NCBI RefSeq assembly: GCF_033807715.1
Contig: NC_084587.1
Span: 15,261,017 to 15,325,016, forward strand
DNA: 64,000 bases
Reading direction: 5' to 3'
DNA from: Cololabis saira
Taxonomy: Eukaryota > Chordata > Actinopteri > Beloniformes > Belonidae
Shown here in pieces: positions 31,080-41,950 of this stretch. How positions within the stretch are numbered: position 1 is the stretch's first letter; each line of letters begins with the position of its first letter. The position numbers and the translations under genes are program-made. The notes beneath the pieces are model-generated. The model was not told the DNA's origin and made no database searches. It worked only from the letters and a program-made list of their open reading frames with translations.

Positions 31080-31791
31080 CAGAGGTGGGTAGTAACGAGT
31101 TACATTTACTTGAGTAAGTTTTGGGAAATTTTGTACTTTTAGGAGTAGTTTTGAATCACTATACTTTTTACTTTTACTTGAGTAGATTTGTGAAGAAGAA
31201 ACTGTTACTCTTACTCCGCTACATTAGGCTACGTTGAGCTCATGACTTTTCTTTTATCCCCTCCGCGTACGCGTCAATCTCATGACATCACTGAGTGATT
31301 CTTTGGGAAGAATTTTTGTTTTTGCATGTTTTGTCACATATACACAGACTCAAACACACACACAGAGTTTCTATGAGTTCATGGGCTTGTTCTAGTTCTG
31401 CCTGGTTAAAAAAGAAAAGTACAAAGGCTTGGAATTTTGTGCTACTTGTGCTTAATTTTTTTTTTCTATTATTGTATTTATTTTATTATTTATTAAAGTA
31501 CTTGAATTTACTTTAAGATTATTTTAATTTACGCTATTTTTTTATTAATTTAATTTATTTTATTGATTTAATTTGCCTGAAGATGATAATTTTGTACTTT
31601 TGTCTGTTTGAATGGTTGTGTTAAAAAAATAAATCAGACGTTACTCAGTACTTGAGTAGTTATTTCACCAAGTACTTTTTTACTTTTACTCAAGTAATTA
31701 TTTGGATGACTACTTTTTACTTCTACTTGAGTCATATTATTCTGAAGTAACAGTACTTTTACTTGAGTACAATTTTTGGCTACTAGCTCTG
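31080..31791. mobile_element. hAT MITE with CAGAGGTG end and exact 8-bp target duplication
   Basis: A 712-bp element. It starts CAGAGGTGGGTAGTAACGAG and ends AGTAGCCAAAA-type sequence finishing CTACTAGCTCTG, and is flanked by CTGATTGC on both sides (31072-31079 and 31792-31799). Inner repeats of TTTTACTTGAGTA occur in both orientations near the ends. No transposase remains. Confidence 0.93.
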
Positions 31792-31799
31792 CTGATTGC

Positions 31800-34250
31800 C
31801 CGGTGAGGGTGCGTCCAAACTTTTAGGTCACTTATGTTCATTTATTTCACAGGTTTTCATAATCAATCACCTTTCACTCACTCAAACCACGGTAAACATA
31901 AACCTAACGCATGAAACCAGACACACCTTTCTCAAGATGAGGAAGAATTTCCAACATACCAGTCAACTGATGAGCTGCTATTCACCTCATCCTCACCTAG
32001 CCGAGCCTCAGCGACGGGGCGTGTGGGAGCAACAACACCCTCCCAGTTCCATCACAACAAAGGTAACCAGCCTCTCTCACACCTCAGGGCCTCGGAGCGG
32101 TGTCAGTACACTTGGTGGATGGATCTCATCAGTACGAAACTGGCAGCCAGGAGTAAAAGGAATTTAAGACCGAGAAAGGTTTTGTTTTTTTAATGTCGCT
32201 GTTGGTATGTTTTGGTGTGGCCCTGCAAGTTCATCCCTCTCCCTTTGGCCTGTCTGTGTGTTTGTGTGTGTCTCACTGCAGCTGTGCAACCAGCAACTGC
32301 ACTACCAGTACCAGTCTCAATGCAAACATTATTTGCTTTTTTAATTATGAGATTATGAGTCAACACCCGCCTGCAAATAAATGAACCTGAGTGAAAGAGA
32401 CATCCATGTCTGAATTGATCAATTTGGCTAATTAATACATGAATGTAATAAACTATTTGGAATTGAGTCTCTGTGTCTGTCCGTCTGCTGCATTGTGTGA
32501 TCTTGTGGGTCTGCATAGATGAATTTTAGCCAGATGTATGTGTGTGTGAGCCGGAGTTACGTCTGCCACCTTGCTACTGGACAGCTGCTACTGAGACACA
32601 CACAATCACGTCCCCCACACTCTTTACAACATGGCCATAAACCAAAGATAACACAAACGGCTCTTAAATCAACAGGCCAGGTTGAGCAGCACCAACATCC
32701 CAGCCTGCAGATTCAATTCTCATTAGCAGATCTCTAGGCCTTCCAGCTGCTTCAATCATTTAAACAGGATTTTTCACAGTCTCAAGATTTTACCCTCATA
32801 GTAACTGAACTCATCCATTTGATGTTCACAAACATGATCTTGATTTTTTTCTAGGAATGTTTTTAGCTGGAAACCATACATGAGGATTTATTGTTGACAC
32901 TTTACTCAACACGTGTATTTTCATTGAGTTGACGTAAAATCAAATTTCCGCCCATTTTTTTTATTTCTTTAATAAATTCAACAATTCAGTCTGGCTGTGT
33001 TTGATTAGTTTTGGTTTTAAAATTTGACATTTTTAACATTTCAAAACATTAACATGTGTTTTGGTGATGCATTGTGGGCAAATATGAGACGGGGGGATTC
33101 AGGCTTTCCAAGCTCTTCTTCTGATAAATGCTAATCGAGTTTGTCAGGTTGCGCCTCTTCACTGAAAATACTATCCAGCTTTCTCACATCAGGGAATACG
33201 AGAGCTTTGTTCTTGGTGGGCTTGTGGCATTTTCACATGATAAGAAGGGCAATGGCTTATGGGATTATTTCATTTATATACAAATATTGGATAAGAACGT
33301 GATTTCCTCTACAAGATTCTGCTCATGAATCAAGTACCATTTTGACCTGAAGATGGAAGATTAAAGTCTAGGGGCTGTACAGTCATTGGAGATATCAACT
33401 GCAAATGTTGGTACAAACATTTTGATATGCCTGTAGATATCTGGAAACCTTTCTAATGGTTGTAGAGGCACGTTAGCAACCCTGTTAATAATTACCCTAA
33501 TCACCAAAATGAGAACACTTTAATAACAGCCACGAATCTTCTAAATTTATTGAGAAATTTTAGTCAGAACTGAAGCAACATTGTGATTCACAGAGCAACC
33601 GCATTAATTTACCTTCAGATATTTTAAGGATTAGCTGTGTCATCCACTTTTATCCAACTGCTGAAAGACCTGTGACTAAGCGTAAGAGGTTAGCTGAGAC
33701 ACTTGTTTAAGTGTCAGTGTATATAAACATTTTGGTTGCATTTACACTGCAAGTTTGTTTTTCTGATCACTGCTTAATGAAAGGATGTACAAGACATAAG
33801 CGTGTGTATATCATATACATCATTTTCCCTCTTTTCACCATGTAATCAGTGCAGACATACAAACTCTCTCTCATAGGAAGAAGAACCCCATATTCCTCCC
33901 ACCCTTCCCTGTGGCGACTCCCTGTGAACCTCCCACACTATAAAATTTAAAAGGAAAAAACATTAACAACGGCCACTCTGCACCCTCTATTTAACTAACT
34001 GATGGGCAGCCTCCCATGGCTGCAGCGTCTTACGACTTGCCCCGTGTACACAAACCACAGACCACTCCAGCAAGACAGTTGCAAGAACAGAGTTGGCTCG
34101 ATGCAGCCAGTCGACCAGTGTGGCGGTTCCCACCTGAGGGCCAGAATCGTCTTATGAGACTGGCCCACAAAATGCATCTATATTGCAGGGACAAATTCAT
34201 GATTTAGCAAAAGCAAGGCTGGAGAGACTGGAATCCTGATTTTAAGTACA
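31800..34250. other. Intergenic sequence, no gene recognised
   Basis: No recognised gene or complete repeat. A short open frame at 34016-34207 has no family I can name. Confidence 0.45.
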
Positions 34251-34269
34251 TCACCCAATGTGAGTGCTA

Positions 34270-34460
34270 TTTCCATCCAGAATCAAGCCACCCCAGGATA
34301 CTCCTAACAAACATAAATGAACCCCAAGCATTATTAGGGACGAGTGTTGCAAATTAGCATTCGCTATAAACACTATGATACAGGCATCAGATAGCCATTT
34401 ATGTCTGTCTATGTTTTCTGTATCTGTCCCTTCCAAATAAACAAATGAAATGAAATGAAA
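34270..34460 (+). repeat. Probable LINE 3' tail
   Basis: GTTGCAAATTAGCATTCGCT, then TCTGTATCTGTCCCTTCCAAATAAACAAATG and an AAATG-rich end. A related sequence (GGGACGATTGCAACAACTAG, ATAGGCTATAAAC) occurs at about 45967-46030. This layout, with a TCTGTCCC-AATAAA-like end, is common in fish LINE tails. No coding part is attached. Confidence 0.4.
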
Positions 34461-34508
34461 TTAAGTGGGCATAGATTACAGTTGCGAGATGTCCCTCATC
34501 GTCCTTCT

Positions 34509-34760
34509 CTATCTGACAGAATTATACCTTGAATATGTTTCATAGAGATAGGCGATGTGGAGGGAAAAATATTGAGGCCAAGATATGTAAACCACTGGTA
34601 TATGGAAGGGCAATGGGATTTGACCGGCAGCTGAATTTAAATGCATAAGTGTTGATTTTGTCCAGTTGATTTTATAGCCTGAGAGCAAACTAAATGAATC
34701 AAAAGAGGACAACAAGTAAGTGACTGGGGAACCTGAAAGTGTGACATAGTGCCATAAAGC
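34509..34760 (-). pseudogene. L1/Tx1-like reverse transcriptase fragment
   Basis: The - strand frame reads FDSFSLLSGYKINWTKSTLM followed by HLNSAAG, matching the FxxFSGYKINWxKS motif that follows the catalytic YxDD segment in L1/Tx1-type LINE reverse transcriptases. It is short and in-frame for fewer than 70 residues. The rest of the ORF is missing. Confidence 0.55.
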
Positions 34761-35765
34761 AATCGCAGTTGTTGTGAGAGACGACTAGGATGGAACTCCA
34801 AAGATACTTTAGGTGTTTCCTACTGGAAAAACAAAACAAAACAAAACTCATTTAGTTGGTTTAATGTGTGTAAATTAATTTGTTTTGAGGATAAAAACAA
34901 ATCCTACGACATAAATTAATACATTTCAAAGTGAAGATGGGATTTGAATGAGCAAGTTATAGAATAATTGTATAGGAATTAAGTCAAAGGTGATGAAATG
35001 TCCTCTGAAATGATTGAAATGTAATTTTGTGAGTATGTTTGTGTGTAAGGAGCAGCCATGTTAGATCAGGTTGTGTCTGAACACGTCATGCACCCCAAGG
35101 CACTGTGGTATTGCAGAAGATTAGTGGTCATCCTTCTCCATTAGATTCTTCCTCTTCTTTCAGTTCTGCTCCCACTCTTCCTCGCCTACTCTTCCATCCA
35201 TCACATTTCCAATGTCTTGATTTTGCCTTCTTTAAGTTCAAATACCCTCTTCACAAAATTAAAAAAAAACATAGAGAATGCACAGCAATAATAGTGTCTG
35301 TCTTTTTGAAGAAAAAAAACGACATTTCAAGACGAACAAAAAAGAACAGAAAGATTTGAACAAGCGTCACTGCAGATTTGTCATCTTTTGGAGATTTGTG
35401 CATCCGTGATCCCTAATGAGGAGTTATGAGTATTCCCGTAATGTTTGGCGAATCCAGAACAGTAACTCGAGTAAGGAATGGATTTTAGTGGCAAGCCTTC
35501 CCCCATCAAGTTGAGTCACATTATTCATAAAACACATTTCAAAACTGTTAAATGCAAGGCTAGGAATCAAATGGGGAAAACAGGCACTGCTGATATGAAA
35601 CACATATGATAAACACATATAATTTAACTTTGCCTTTTAAATTGCAGGGACGCCCCAATAAGAATGTAGGAGGGAGGCTGTTCAACAGAACGAACAGCCA
35701 GCCAGAAACGTTATAATATCTGAGGAGTGAAATCGAAACTGACAGCACCATTGAACGCAATCTAG
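34761..35765. other. Intergenic sequence, no gene recognised
   Basis: No recognised gene. Frames at about 35424-35760 on the - strand have LINE-like texture but no diagnostic motif. Confidence 0.4.
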
Positions 35766-36740
35766 TGCAACTGGAAAGTTTTCATCCCTTTGAATTGTCT
35801 TAAAATGGGTTCAGTTTTTTTATTTTCTCTCATCAGTACACAATACAACATGAAAGCAATTCAAAAACAGGTTTGTGCGCACAAACCATCAAACTTGTTT
35901 TTTTTTATTCATGGTTTTTAATTGAAGCACCCAGTAGTTTGGTTTTCAAGTCTTCTTGGGAATGGTCGTACAAACTAGCAACACCTTTCCAATGGAATTT
36001 TTCAATCGTAACCAGGTAGGATTTGATCTTAATATCATTTGGATATGTATATGGTGTATTCTTGAAATGTCAAACTTGAGATCCTGAGCAGGAGCTCGCT
36101 ATAAGGTTTTCCCACCAAGCTGCTCCTTTTTCCTCATTCATCATTCATCATTCCGTGTCTCCACTAATCTCACGGTTCCTATCATAGAAAAACATCCCCA
36201 CAGAATGATGCTACCATCATCCCGTTTGTCTCCATTAATCAGCACCTGTTTTCTTAGACATCCACAGTAAAGAATTGTGACAATAGTTAGATCAGAGGAT
36301 TTTCTTTGTCATGATCGGAAAGTCATTCATGCGCCTTTTGGCAAACCCTGACTGGCCGTCATGTGTCTTTTATTGAGTAATAGCTTCTGTCTGGCCACTC
36401 TACCATAGAGGCCTGATAGGTGGAGTGCTGCACAGATGGTTGTCATTCAGCAAAGTTCTTCCATCTCCACAAAGGAACTCTGGATCTCATTCATAGTGAG
36501 GGTTGTCGGTCACGTGTCCGACCACGGCTGGGCTGTCAGATCAAGGAGCACTGCTTGATGGAGATTGTTAGAGTGATGGAGGCTATTGTGGTTTTATGCA
36601 TTCTACATGCAGAAATGTTCTTGTCTCTTTCCCCAGATGTGTTTCTTATCACACTCCCGTTTCAAACTCATACAGACTTCTGTCAGCCTCGTAGCTTGAT
36701 TTTCACTTTGACATGCATTAATATTTCTGAGGCCTGACTG
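35766..36740 (-). mobile_element. Tc1-like transposon relic, inverted
   Basis: On the + strand this reads as the reverse complement of a Tc1-like gene: CCCACAGAATGATGCTACCATCATC (about 36199-36223; the CxVMMLPP-type region), TAGGTGGAGTGCTGCACAGA, TTCTTCCATCTCCACAAAGG, GGAACTCTGGATCTC (about 36417-36490), and a terminal TTTTCACTTTGACATGC (about 36700-36716) that corresponds to the N-terminal start of the element. Stops and indels throughout. Confidence 0.7.
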
Positions 36741-36744
36741 AAAT

Positions 36745-37379
36745 ATGTGTCTTTTTCCTCAAAGACGTCATATTTGATGTATTGAACAAGGAGCTCTGTT
36801 GATATAATTAGGGTGCACCAGAGCTCTGTTATGAGTGCTGTAATAAAAGCTGAAGCAAAATACTCCTCATACATGATGTTTCTGCATCATGAAAAAAGAG
36901 GGTCTTTCTTCAGGACTGTATATTTTCAAATATGATCATGTAAAATTCCTATCCTTAAAAGAATGCTGTATGTGTATGAATAATATGCACATTTTGTCTT
37001 GTGAGCCAGCTTTTACACTTGTTTTTCTTAACAGCTGATAAGCAGCTTTTTATAATCAAAAGGGAAAAACTAGAATGTGGAAAGTGGTTTTTTTCCAGTC
37101 TAAACAAAGAAAAAAACAAAAAGAAACTAAACAAAATATGATTTAATGCTGTATTTTGTTGCATCAAATAGGTATTAAAATCAATAAAGGATAAGAAAGA
37201 GTTTCAAAGTTTGATGTGGGAGCTGGAGAGTCTGTATATGGTTTATTAGTGATCATAATTCATATTTTACGAGACACTGTATCATCATGTGTATCCTTTA
37301 TTTGTTCAAAGTTAGTTCCATTTAAAAGCCTGAAGGCAGAGCGGATTTTCTTTCTGTCTTTTGTCCAAAATTAGATTTC
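36745..37379. other. Intergenic sequence upstream of slit2, no gene recognised
   Basis: AT-rich sequence without recognisable repeats. It becomes GC-richer at its right edge towards the presumptive slit2 promoter. Confidence 0.5.
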
Positions 37380-37562
37380 CCCAAGAAGCTCCGTCGTGCT
37401 CCGTGAGGCATCAGGTGACCGGGGCACTGCAGTGAGAATGAGAGTCCCTGCAGGTCAAACTGTTGCTGTTTGACCAACGACCGGTTGGAAACCTGTTAAT
37501 ACCTTGAGGGAATACGCAGTGCATGCCTGCCCATGCGCGCGCGCATGTGTGTGTGTGCGTGC

Positions 37563-37598
<36 letters not shown>

Positions 37599-38509
37599 AG
37601 GTAGAGCGAGAGAGGGAGAGAGTTGCCTTAAGAGACGCAGTTGCAGACGTGCCCGCTCCCGTCTGCCTCCTCTCCGTCCCTCTCAGTCTGGAGCGCAGCG
37701 CTTTGACGCACCACGCACAGTTGGATTGTTGTATTGCGCGCATATCTCTCACGGGCTTTTTCGCCACTCCAGTCCACATTGGCTGCACCCTCGCCACTGA
37801 CTTACCAATTTGGTATCCCGTACTATCGGAATCAGTATCTCTCCGCCAGGGTGACCTCTGCAGAGTTTTTTGGGGGAACCAAAGCGCTGCCGCTGCTTCG
37901 GACGCGTGTTGTGAATTAATAACCAACACAACCTTACCTGGAGTGTCTGCGTATATCCATATATATATAGGCTATATACACACACACACACAAAGTGGGT
38001 GTGCTTGCGAGCTGTTTTGGATCGCATCAAGGATAAAAGGTTTTGATTTTTTTTGTTTTTGTTTGCTTTTTTTACTGGCCGGATCCACGTACACGCATTG
38101 ACACCCGCAGACACGGCACACACCGGGGAGACCTGGGAACCGCATGCCGGGGACATGTGGAAGTTTGCGCTGTAGCGCAGCCACAGAGCCGGACCACCGT
38201 CTTGTTCATTTCCATCTCAGTGGGACCAAACAATCAGTTCACAGACTTTTCACACTTCACCCCCTGTAAGGCGACCCAAATGTAAATTCACAGCAATAAT
38301 TTGGAAAAAAAAGACGCATCTGGAAAAGGGAGTACGACGGAAAAAAAAGGAGGACTGCATCTCGTTGCGTGTGAGTTTGGTGAGCTTCTTCGGAGGATTC
38401 AGAGGCTTTTACATATATATTTATCTAAACAATTTTTTTTAACGCCGTTGTAGCTATTTTTCTTAGATTTTTTTTGCGGGTGTCATATTGGCCCACACGT
38501 GCCGCAGTG
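37380..38509 (+). promoter_or_regulatory. slit2: Presumptive slit2 promoter and 5' untranslated region
   Basis: This stretch lies directly upstream of the slit2 ATG. It is richer in G, C and CpG than the AT-rich flanks, especially at about 37640-37900 and 38090-38180, and again across exon 1 to about 38760, which is the expected look of a CpG-rich vertebrate promoter. It also holds a TG/GCGTGC run (about 37540-37596) and an AT-alternating tract at about 37957-37970. Several short upstream ATGs exist. The transcription start cannot be fixed from sequence alone. Confidence 0.45.
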
Positions 38510-38721
38510 ATGGTGGGAGCTCCGCGCCCCGATGGCCCCGCTGGCCGCTCTCCGGCGTCGCTGCCCTGGCTGCTGGTCGTTGCGCTGGCGGCGCTGCTGC
38601 CCGCCGGGGCGCACGGCCAGCCGTGCCCGGCTCAGTGCTCCTGCACCGGGACCACCGTGGATTGTCACGGCCAAGGACTGCGCAGCGTGCCCAGGAACAT
38701 CCCCCGAAACGCGGAGAGACT
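38510..38721 (+). CDS. slit2: slit2 coding exon 1: start codon, signal peptide, LRR N-terminal cap
   Basis: First coding exon of a Slit protein, a large secreted ligand that repels or guides axons and migrating cells through Robo receptors. It encodes 70 full codons plus two bases. The start is ATG 38510: it has G at -3 and G at +4, and an in-frame TAA at 38426 with no ATG between, so no upstream in-frame start is possible in this exon. Residues about 18-36 are a hydrophobic signal sequence ([17 protein letters not shown]), with likely cleavage before QPCPAQ. Cysteines 39, 43, 45 and 52 fit the C-x3-C-x-C-x6-C spacing of an LRR N-terminal cap. The segment [14 protein letters not shown] is nearly the SLIT2 sequence; SLIT1 and SLIT3 differ more here. 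The exon ends after two bases of a Leu codon at the donor GTGAGT (38722). Paralogue choice also rests on exons 3 and 4. Confidence 0.95.
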
Positions 38722-39674
38722 GTGAGTAGCGTGCGGGTGGAGGGGGGGGGACCGGACTTTTAACAGCCTATTTCCCAGCAAATTTGGTGACAGGCAGAGT
38801 GCGAGGCAAATGATTGATTTAAGCCTGAATTATGGTTCCGCGTTAAATCGACGGCGTAGGGTATGCGTCGCTGCAGTACCCTACGGCGTAGGCTCTGCGT
38901 TGGTGTAACGCGGAACCATAAATCATCCTTAACGTGTGTGTGTTTGTCAGTCCTTTTGGAAGTCTGAACTGTTATTTAAAGAGTTTGAAAAAAATGTTTG
39001 ATCTCACTTTTCCAAAATGTCGTAAATTAGTTATAGTCTATTGCTACCAGCTGCAGGAGAATAACACCAGCAGATACTAACATTTAGTTGTCTGATTCAT
39101 GTTTAGAGAGTCTTTAAAAAAGCCTAGGAGCTTCTTTTGCTTTAGGTACCACATGTAAATACGACAGAGGTTTCCGAACTAATATGGCAAAAATGTATTT
39201 CAGGTTGAGCAAATGAACATACATCCACCTGATTGATCGTTGAAATCCTCTCGTAATGTTTAATTCTTATTGTAAATGTCAGGACACGCCAGTGCTGGTC
39301 GCAAATGTGAAGGGGGGGTGGGTTCTGTGGTCATGCTGGTGGTTTAGCACTGTTGTATTACCACAGCCTCCGTCGACCACATCAGTTTGTATGGAGACCA
39401 GCAAGTTAATCAAAAACGGATTTGGGCAAGTGGGCTTCGACTTAAACAGACCTTATTTTATTAGGCAAAGACCCCATGAAACTAACATTTGCCCAGCATA
39501 ATGCTGCAGCCGCAGCTTGTCTTACTTTCTCTGACAATCAAGTTACAAAAGGAAGAAGGAGTAGAAAAAAAAAATACGTATTTAGCAGATCAGAACAAGC
39601 ATTGCCCCTGTCTTACTGAAGTATTATTTCTATTTTAGCCCACTGACACCCTCTTTAATCATGTCTCTGTCTAG
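38722..39674 (+). other. slit2: slit2 intron 1 (953 bp)
   Basis: GT-AG intron in phase 2. It contains a short fold-back MITE (38819-38932) about 100 bp after the donor. The rest is AT-rich unique-looking sequence with a short A-rich run at about 39568. A short open frame at 39256-39501 has no recognisable similarity. Confidence 0.9.
38819..38932. mobile_element. Fold-back MITE in slit2 intron 1
   Basis: A 114-bp element bounded by TTAA at both ends. The left end reads TTAAGCCTGAATTATGG and the inverted right end TTAAGGATGATTTATGG, both followed by TTCCGCGTTA. Inner segments also pair (ACGGCGTAGG with CCTACGCCGT), so nearly the whole element can fold into one hairpin. TTAA/TTA-flanked, GC-cored fold-backs of this kind are common non-autonomous Harbinger-type elements in fish; the family assignment is an inference. 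Confidence 0.8.
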
Positions 39675-39746
39675 GGACCTGAATGCAAACAACCTCACTA
39701 AAATCACCAAGGCGGATTTTGCAGGACTGAGGCATCTGCGAGTGTT
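39675..39746 (+). CDS. slit2: slit2 coding exon 2: first leucine-rich repeat
   Basis: A 72-bp exon flanked by a CTGTCTAG acceptor and a GTAAGT donor. The first base completes the Leu codon left open by exon 1, and the exon again ends after two bases of a Leu codon. It encodes one LRR of the first LRR domain (D1), reading [20 protein letters not shown] and then [14 protein letters not shown] is identical to mammalian SLIT2, whereas SLIT1 and SLIT3 have FAGLKQ or FAGLKN. The repeat lies on the solenoid outside the cell. No frameshift or stop is present. Confidence 0.96.
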
Positions 39747-41878
39747 GTAAGTACAATTCATCTGGTTTATTTTATTCCCTCTCACTCTTCACAGATGTCA
39801 AAAAAAAAAAAAAAAAAGAAGAAAAATAATATCCTCACGCACAGTTCTGACATGAAGCCCCATGCATTTTCTAGCAACTTTCCCTCCCCTCCAAAACAGC
39901 AGACCACAAAACAAAAAATGTTTTAACTGTTTCTGATCATCAAGTGTATAGCAGCAGCACGATGCAGCCCCAGAGCTGATGCCGCATGCAGCACCGCATC
40001 CACTGGTGGGCAGCGGCGTGGCACCTGTTAATGCCGTCGTGTTAATCTGCCAGTGGAAGTGTCAGGCGGGGCTTATTTTAACCACCGGGCCCCGGAGCCC
40101 CATGTGCAGGAGTGATTAACGCGCTGGCGAGGAAATGGAGGGCAAGAAGGAAAAGAGATAGCGGTCATTAGGTGTAACCGCGGAGGGAGGAATGCAGCTG
40201 CTGGAAGGGAAGGGTGGAGAGGAAGGAAAGGGAAGAAGAGAGTCAAGTAAGAACAGGTTTCTTACCTGAGATTAATCCTGCACCTCCACTGGTGGGACAG
40301 CCTGCTCATTTTCTCAGTGCGTGCATGCGCGCGTGCCAGTGCTTTATTTAGTGGCTAAAAGTAAATGGAAATGAATACACATTGTTGGAATTCCTTTGGA
40401 GATTATATCTTTAATTAGGTGTGTGTCCATATGTGCGTGTTTATGCACATATGTGTGTGTGCAAGAGCGCTCAGGTCTGTGGTCGCTGCTTTCAATGTTT
40501 CCTGTGACTCTAGGTTCACCTGCCTGCACACTGACAATACCAGCTTCAGTGGGATACGTTTTCAAACATAATTACTCCAAACAGACACTATTGTACAAGA
40601 ATTTGATGAGTTTCTTCTTTTTATTGTTTTTCATGGGGTCACAAATCTTGTCTTTGAAAGGACACAAAGGCAACCAAACAAAGTGGAAACAAAGACATGT
40701 CTTATGTCTTAGTCATCTTAAGACAACAGAGACATGTCAGTGCCTCATATGTGACATAAGGATGCTGTTAAAACTTGTGAAAGTGACAAATGACCAAAAA
40801 TAACATACAAAAGTCATACATCAATTTACAAATGGCAAACTGAGACATTTTTTGGTCAAAACATTGCCAAAAAATCCAAATGATTCCAATTACATACTAA
40901 TGAAATGCATACAATGGCCAATGAGACTGAAGTAACTATCAAAACTTTCAAAAAATGCTTACTGTGACTAAAAAACAAAACAAAAACAAGCATGTGCTCA
41001 AAATAGTAAAATGAAAAGGGAAATGACACAAAGACAAAAACAAAAAGATGCAAAATGGGGGGGTGAGAGATCAAACAAGAGATGCAAAATAACCTCAAAG
41101 AGGCAAAAGAAAAAACAAAAGCCAACAACCAGACACGCAAAACAGCCACTAAGATTGGTGAAATGACCACGGTGTAATGCAAAAATGTACCAAGTATCTA
41201 TGAGATAATTGAGACACAAGAACCACAAATTAAAGCAGCGTAATTCGTGGTTGTTTCGATTCTATCGGTCCCTGTGTCTAGATCTGAATATGGGATGAGT
41301 GGAGGTCTTTCACAAGTTGGTGCCCAGGGGCTCGTGGTTTGATAATACACCCATGCACACAGTATATAATTATGTGTTTTGTTACTTGACTTGTTCAGCA
41401 CAGTGATGGTGGTGCAGCTTAGCTCGTGTAAGTGAATGAGTGGTCACAGCGATGTGGTCGGATAGAGTAAATTGGATGATAGATGAGTCGCTGTCACACT
41501 GATGGGCCACTTTTCAAGTCAATTCTGGGGCAGCATCAGTCAACTACTGATTGTCTTTTCGCTCACTCTGTTTCAACCTTCTGTCATTTTCTATCTGCAA
41601 TGTTGTTTGATTTATTTTTTCACAGCCACTTCCACTCCTCTTCCTCCCACCCTCCCTCCCTTCACTCACCAACGTCAATCTCTTTTGCCTCCTCTCCTTG
41701 TCGTCCTTTTTTCTTACTTATCTTCAGCCCAGTCCCCCCATCTTTCCTCTTCTCCTCAGCCTATCATAGTTTCACTAACTCTCACGCTCTAGGACTCCGT
41801 CCATCACTCTCATTGTCCTTGTCTTCTTTTTTCCAGTCTAGTTCTCATAGCCTCACACGCTCAATATTTCTCTCGCAG
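39747..41878 (+). other. slit2: slit2 intron 2 (2132 bp)
   Basis: GT-AG intron in phase 2. It contains an A-run at about 39799-39818, a G/A-rich block at about 40130-40250, a degenerate ACAAA-rich repeat (about 40640-41180) and a long pyrimidine-rich stretch (about 41620-41870) leading into the exon 3 acceptor. No coding sequence is recognised. Confidence 0.9.
40640..41180. repeat. Degenerate ACAAA-rich tandem-like repeat
   Basis: Loosely repeated words such as GACACAAAG, AAATGACCA, GCAAAATG and AAGTGACAAATGAC over about 540 bp, without a strict period. It resembles the decayed minisatellites (AAATGACCACAAA type) found in fish genomes. It lies in slit2 intron 2. Confidence 0.55.
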
Positions 41879-41950
41879 GCAGTTAATGGAGAACAAAATC
41901 ACCACAATTGAAAGAGGAGCCTTCCAGGACTTGAAAGAGCTGGAAAGATT
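41879..41950 (+). CDS. slit2: slit2 coding exon 3: second leucine-rich repeat
   Basis: A 72-bp exon with a pyrimidine-rich tract ending in TCTCGCAG and a GTAAGT donor, in the same phase as exon 2. It encodes [20 protein letters not shown] and then LERL, one 24-residue LRR of domain D1. QLMEN with [12 protein letters not shown] matches the SLIT2 pattern; SLIT1 has GAFDDMKELERL and SLIT3 has HLEDN with GAFQDLKQLERL. Intact reading frame. The exon sits 2132 bp after exon 2 and 10487 bp before exon 4. Confidence 0.96.

Noticed and set aside
37411..37929. 172-residue - strand open frame opposite the slit2 promoter
   Set aside because: GC-rich antisense frame with a Thr-His repeat; no family similarity or splice context.
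37523..38101. 192-residue + strand open frame just upstream of slit2
   Set aside because: It starts in a TG/CGTG repeat, lacks recognisable domains and overlaps the presumptive promoter and 5' untranslated region. It is out of use as a slit2 N-terminus because of the in-frame stop at 38426.
38474..38509. Longer slit2 N-terminus from TTG 38474
   Set aside because: A non-ATG start is not needed; ATG 38510 has a good context and is followed by a proper signal peptide.
41483..41911. 142-residue + strand frame running into slit2 exon 3
   Set aside because: Ser/Phe/Leu-rich translation of a pyrimidine-rich intron end; its frame is not that of the exon.
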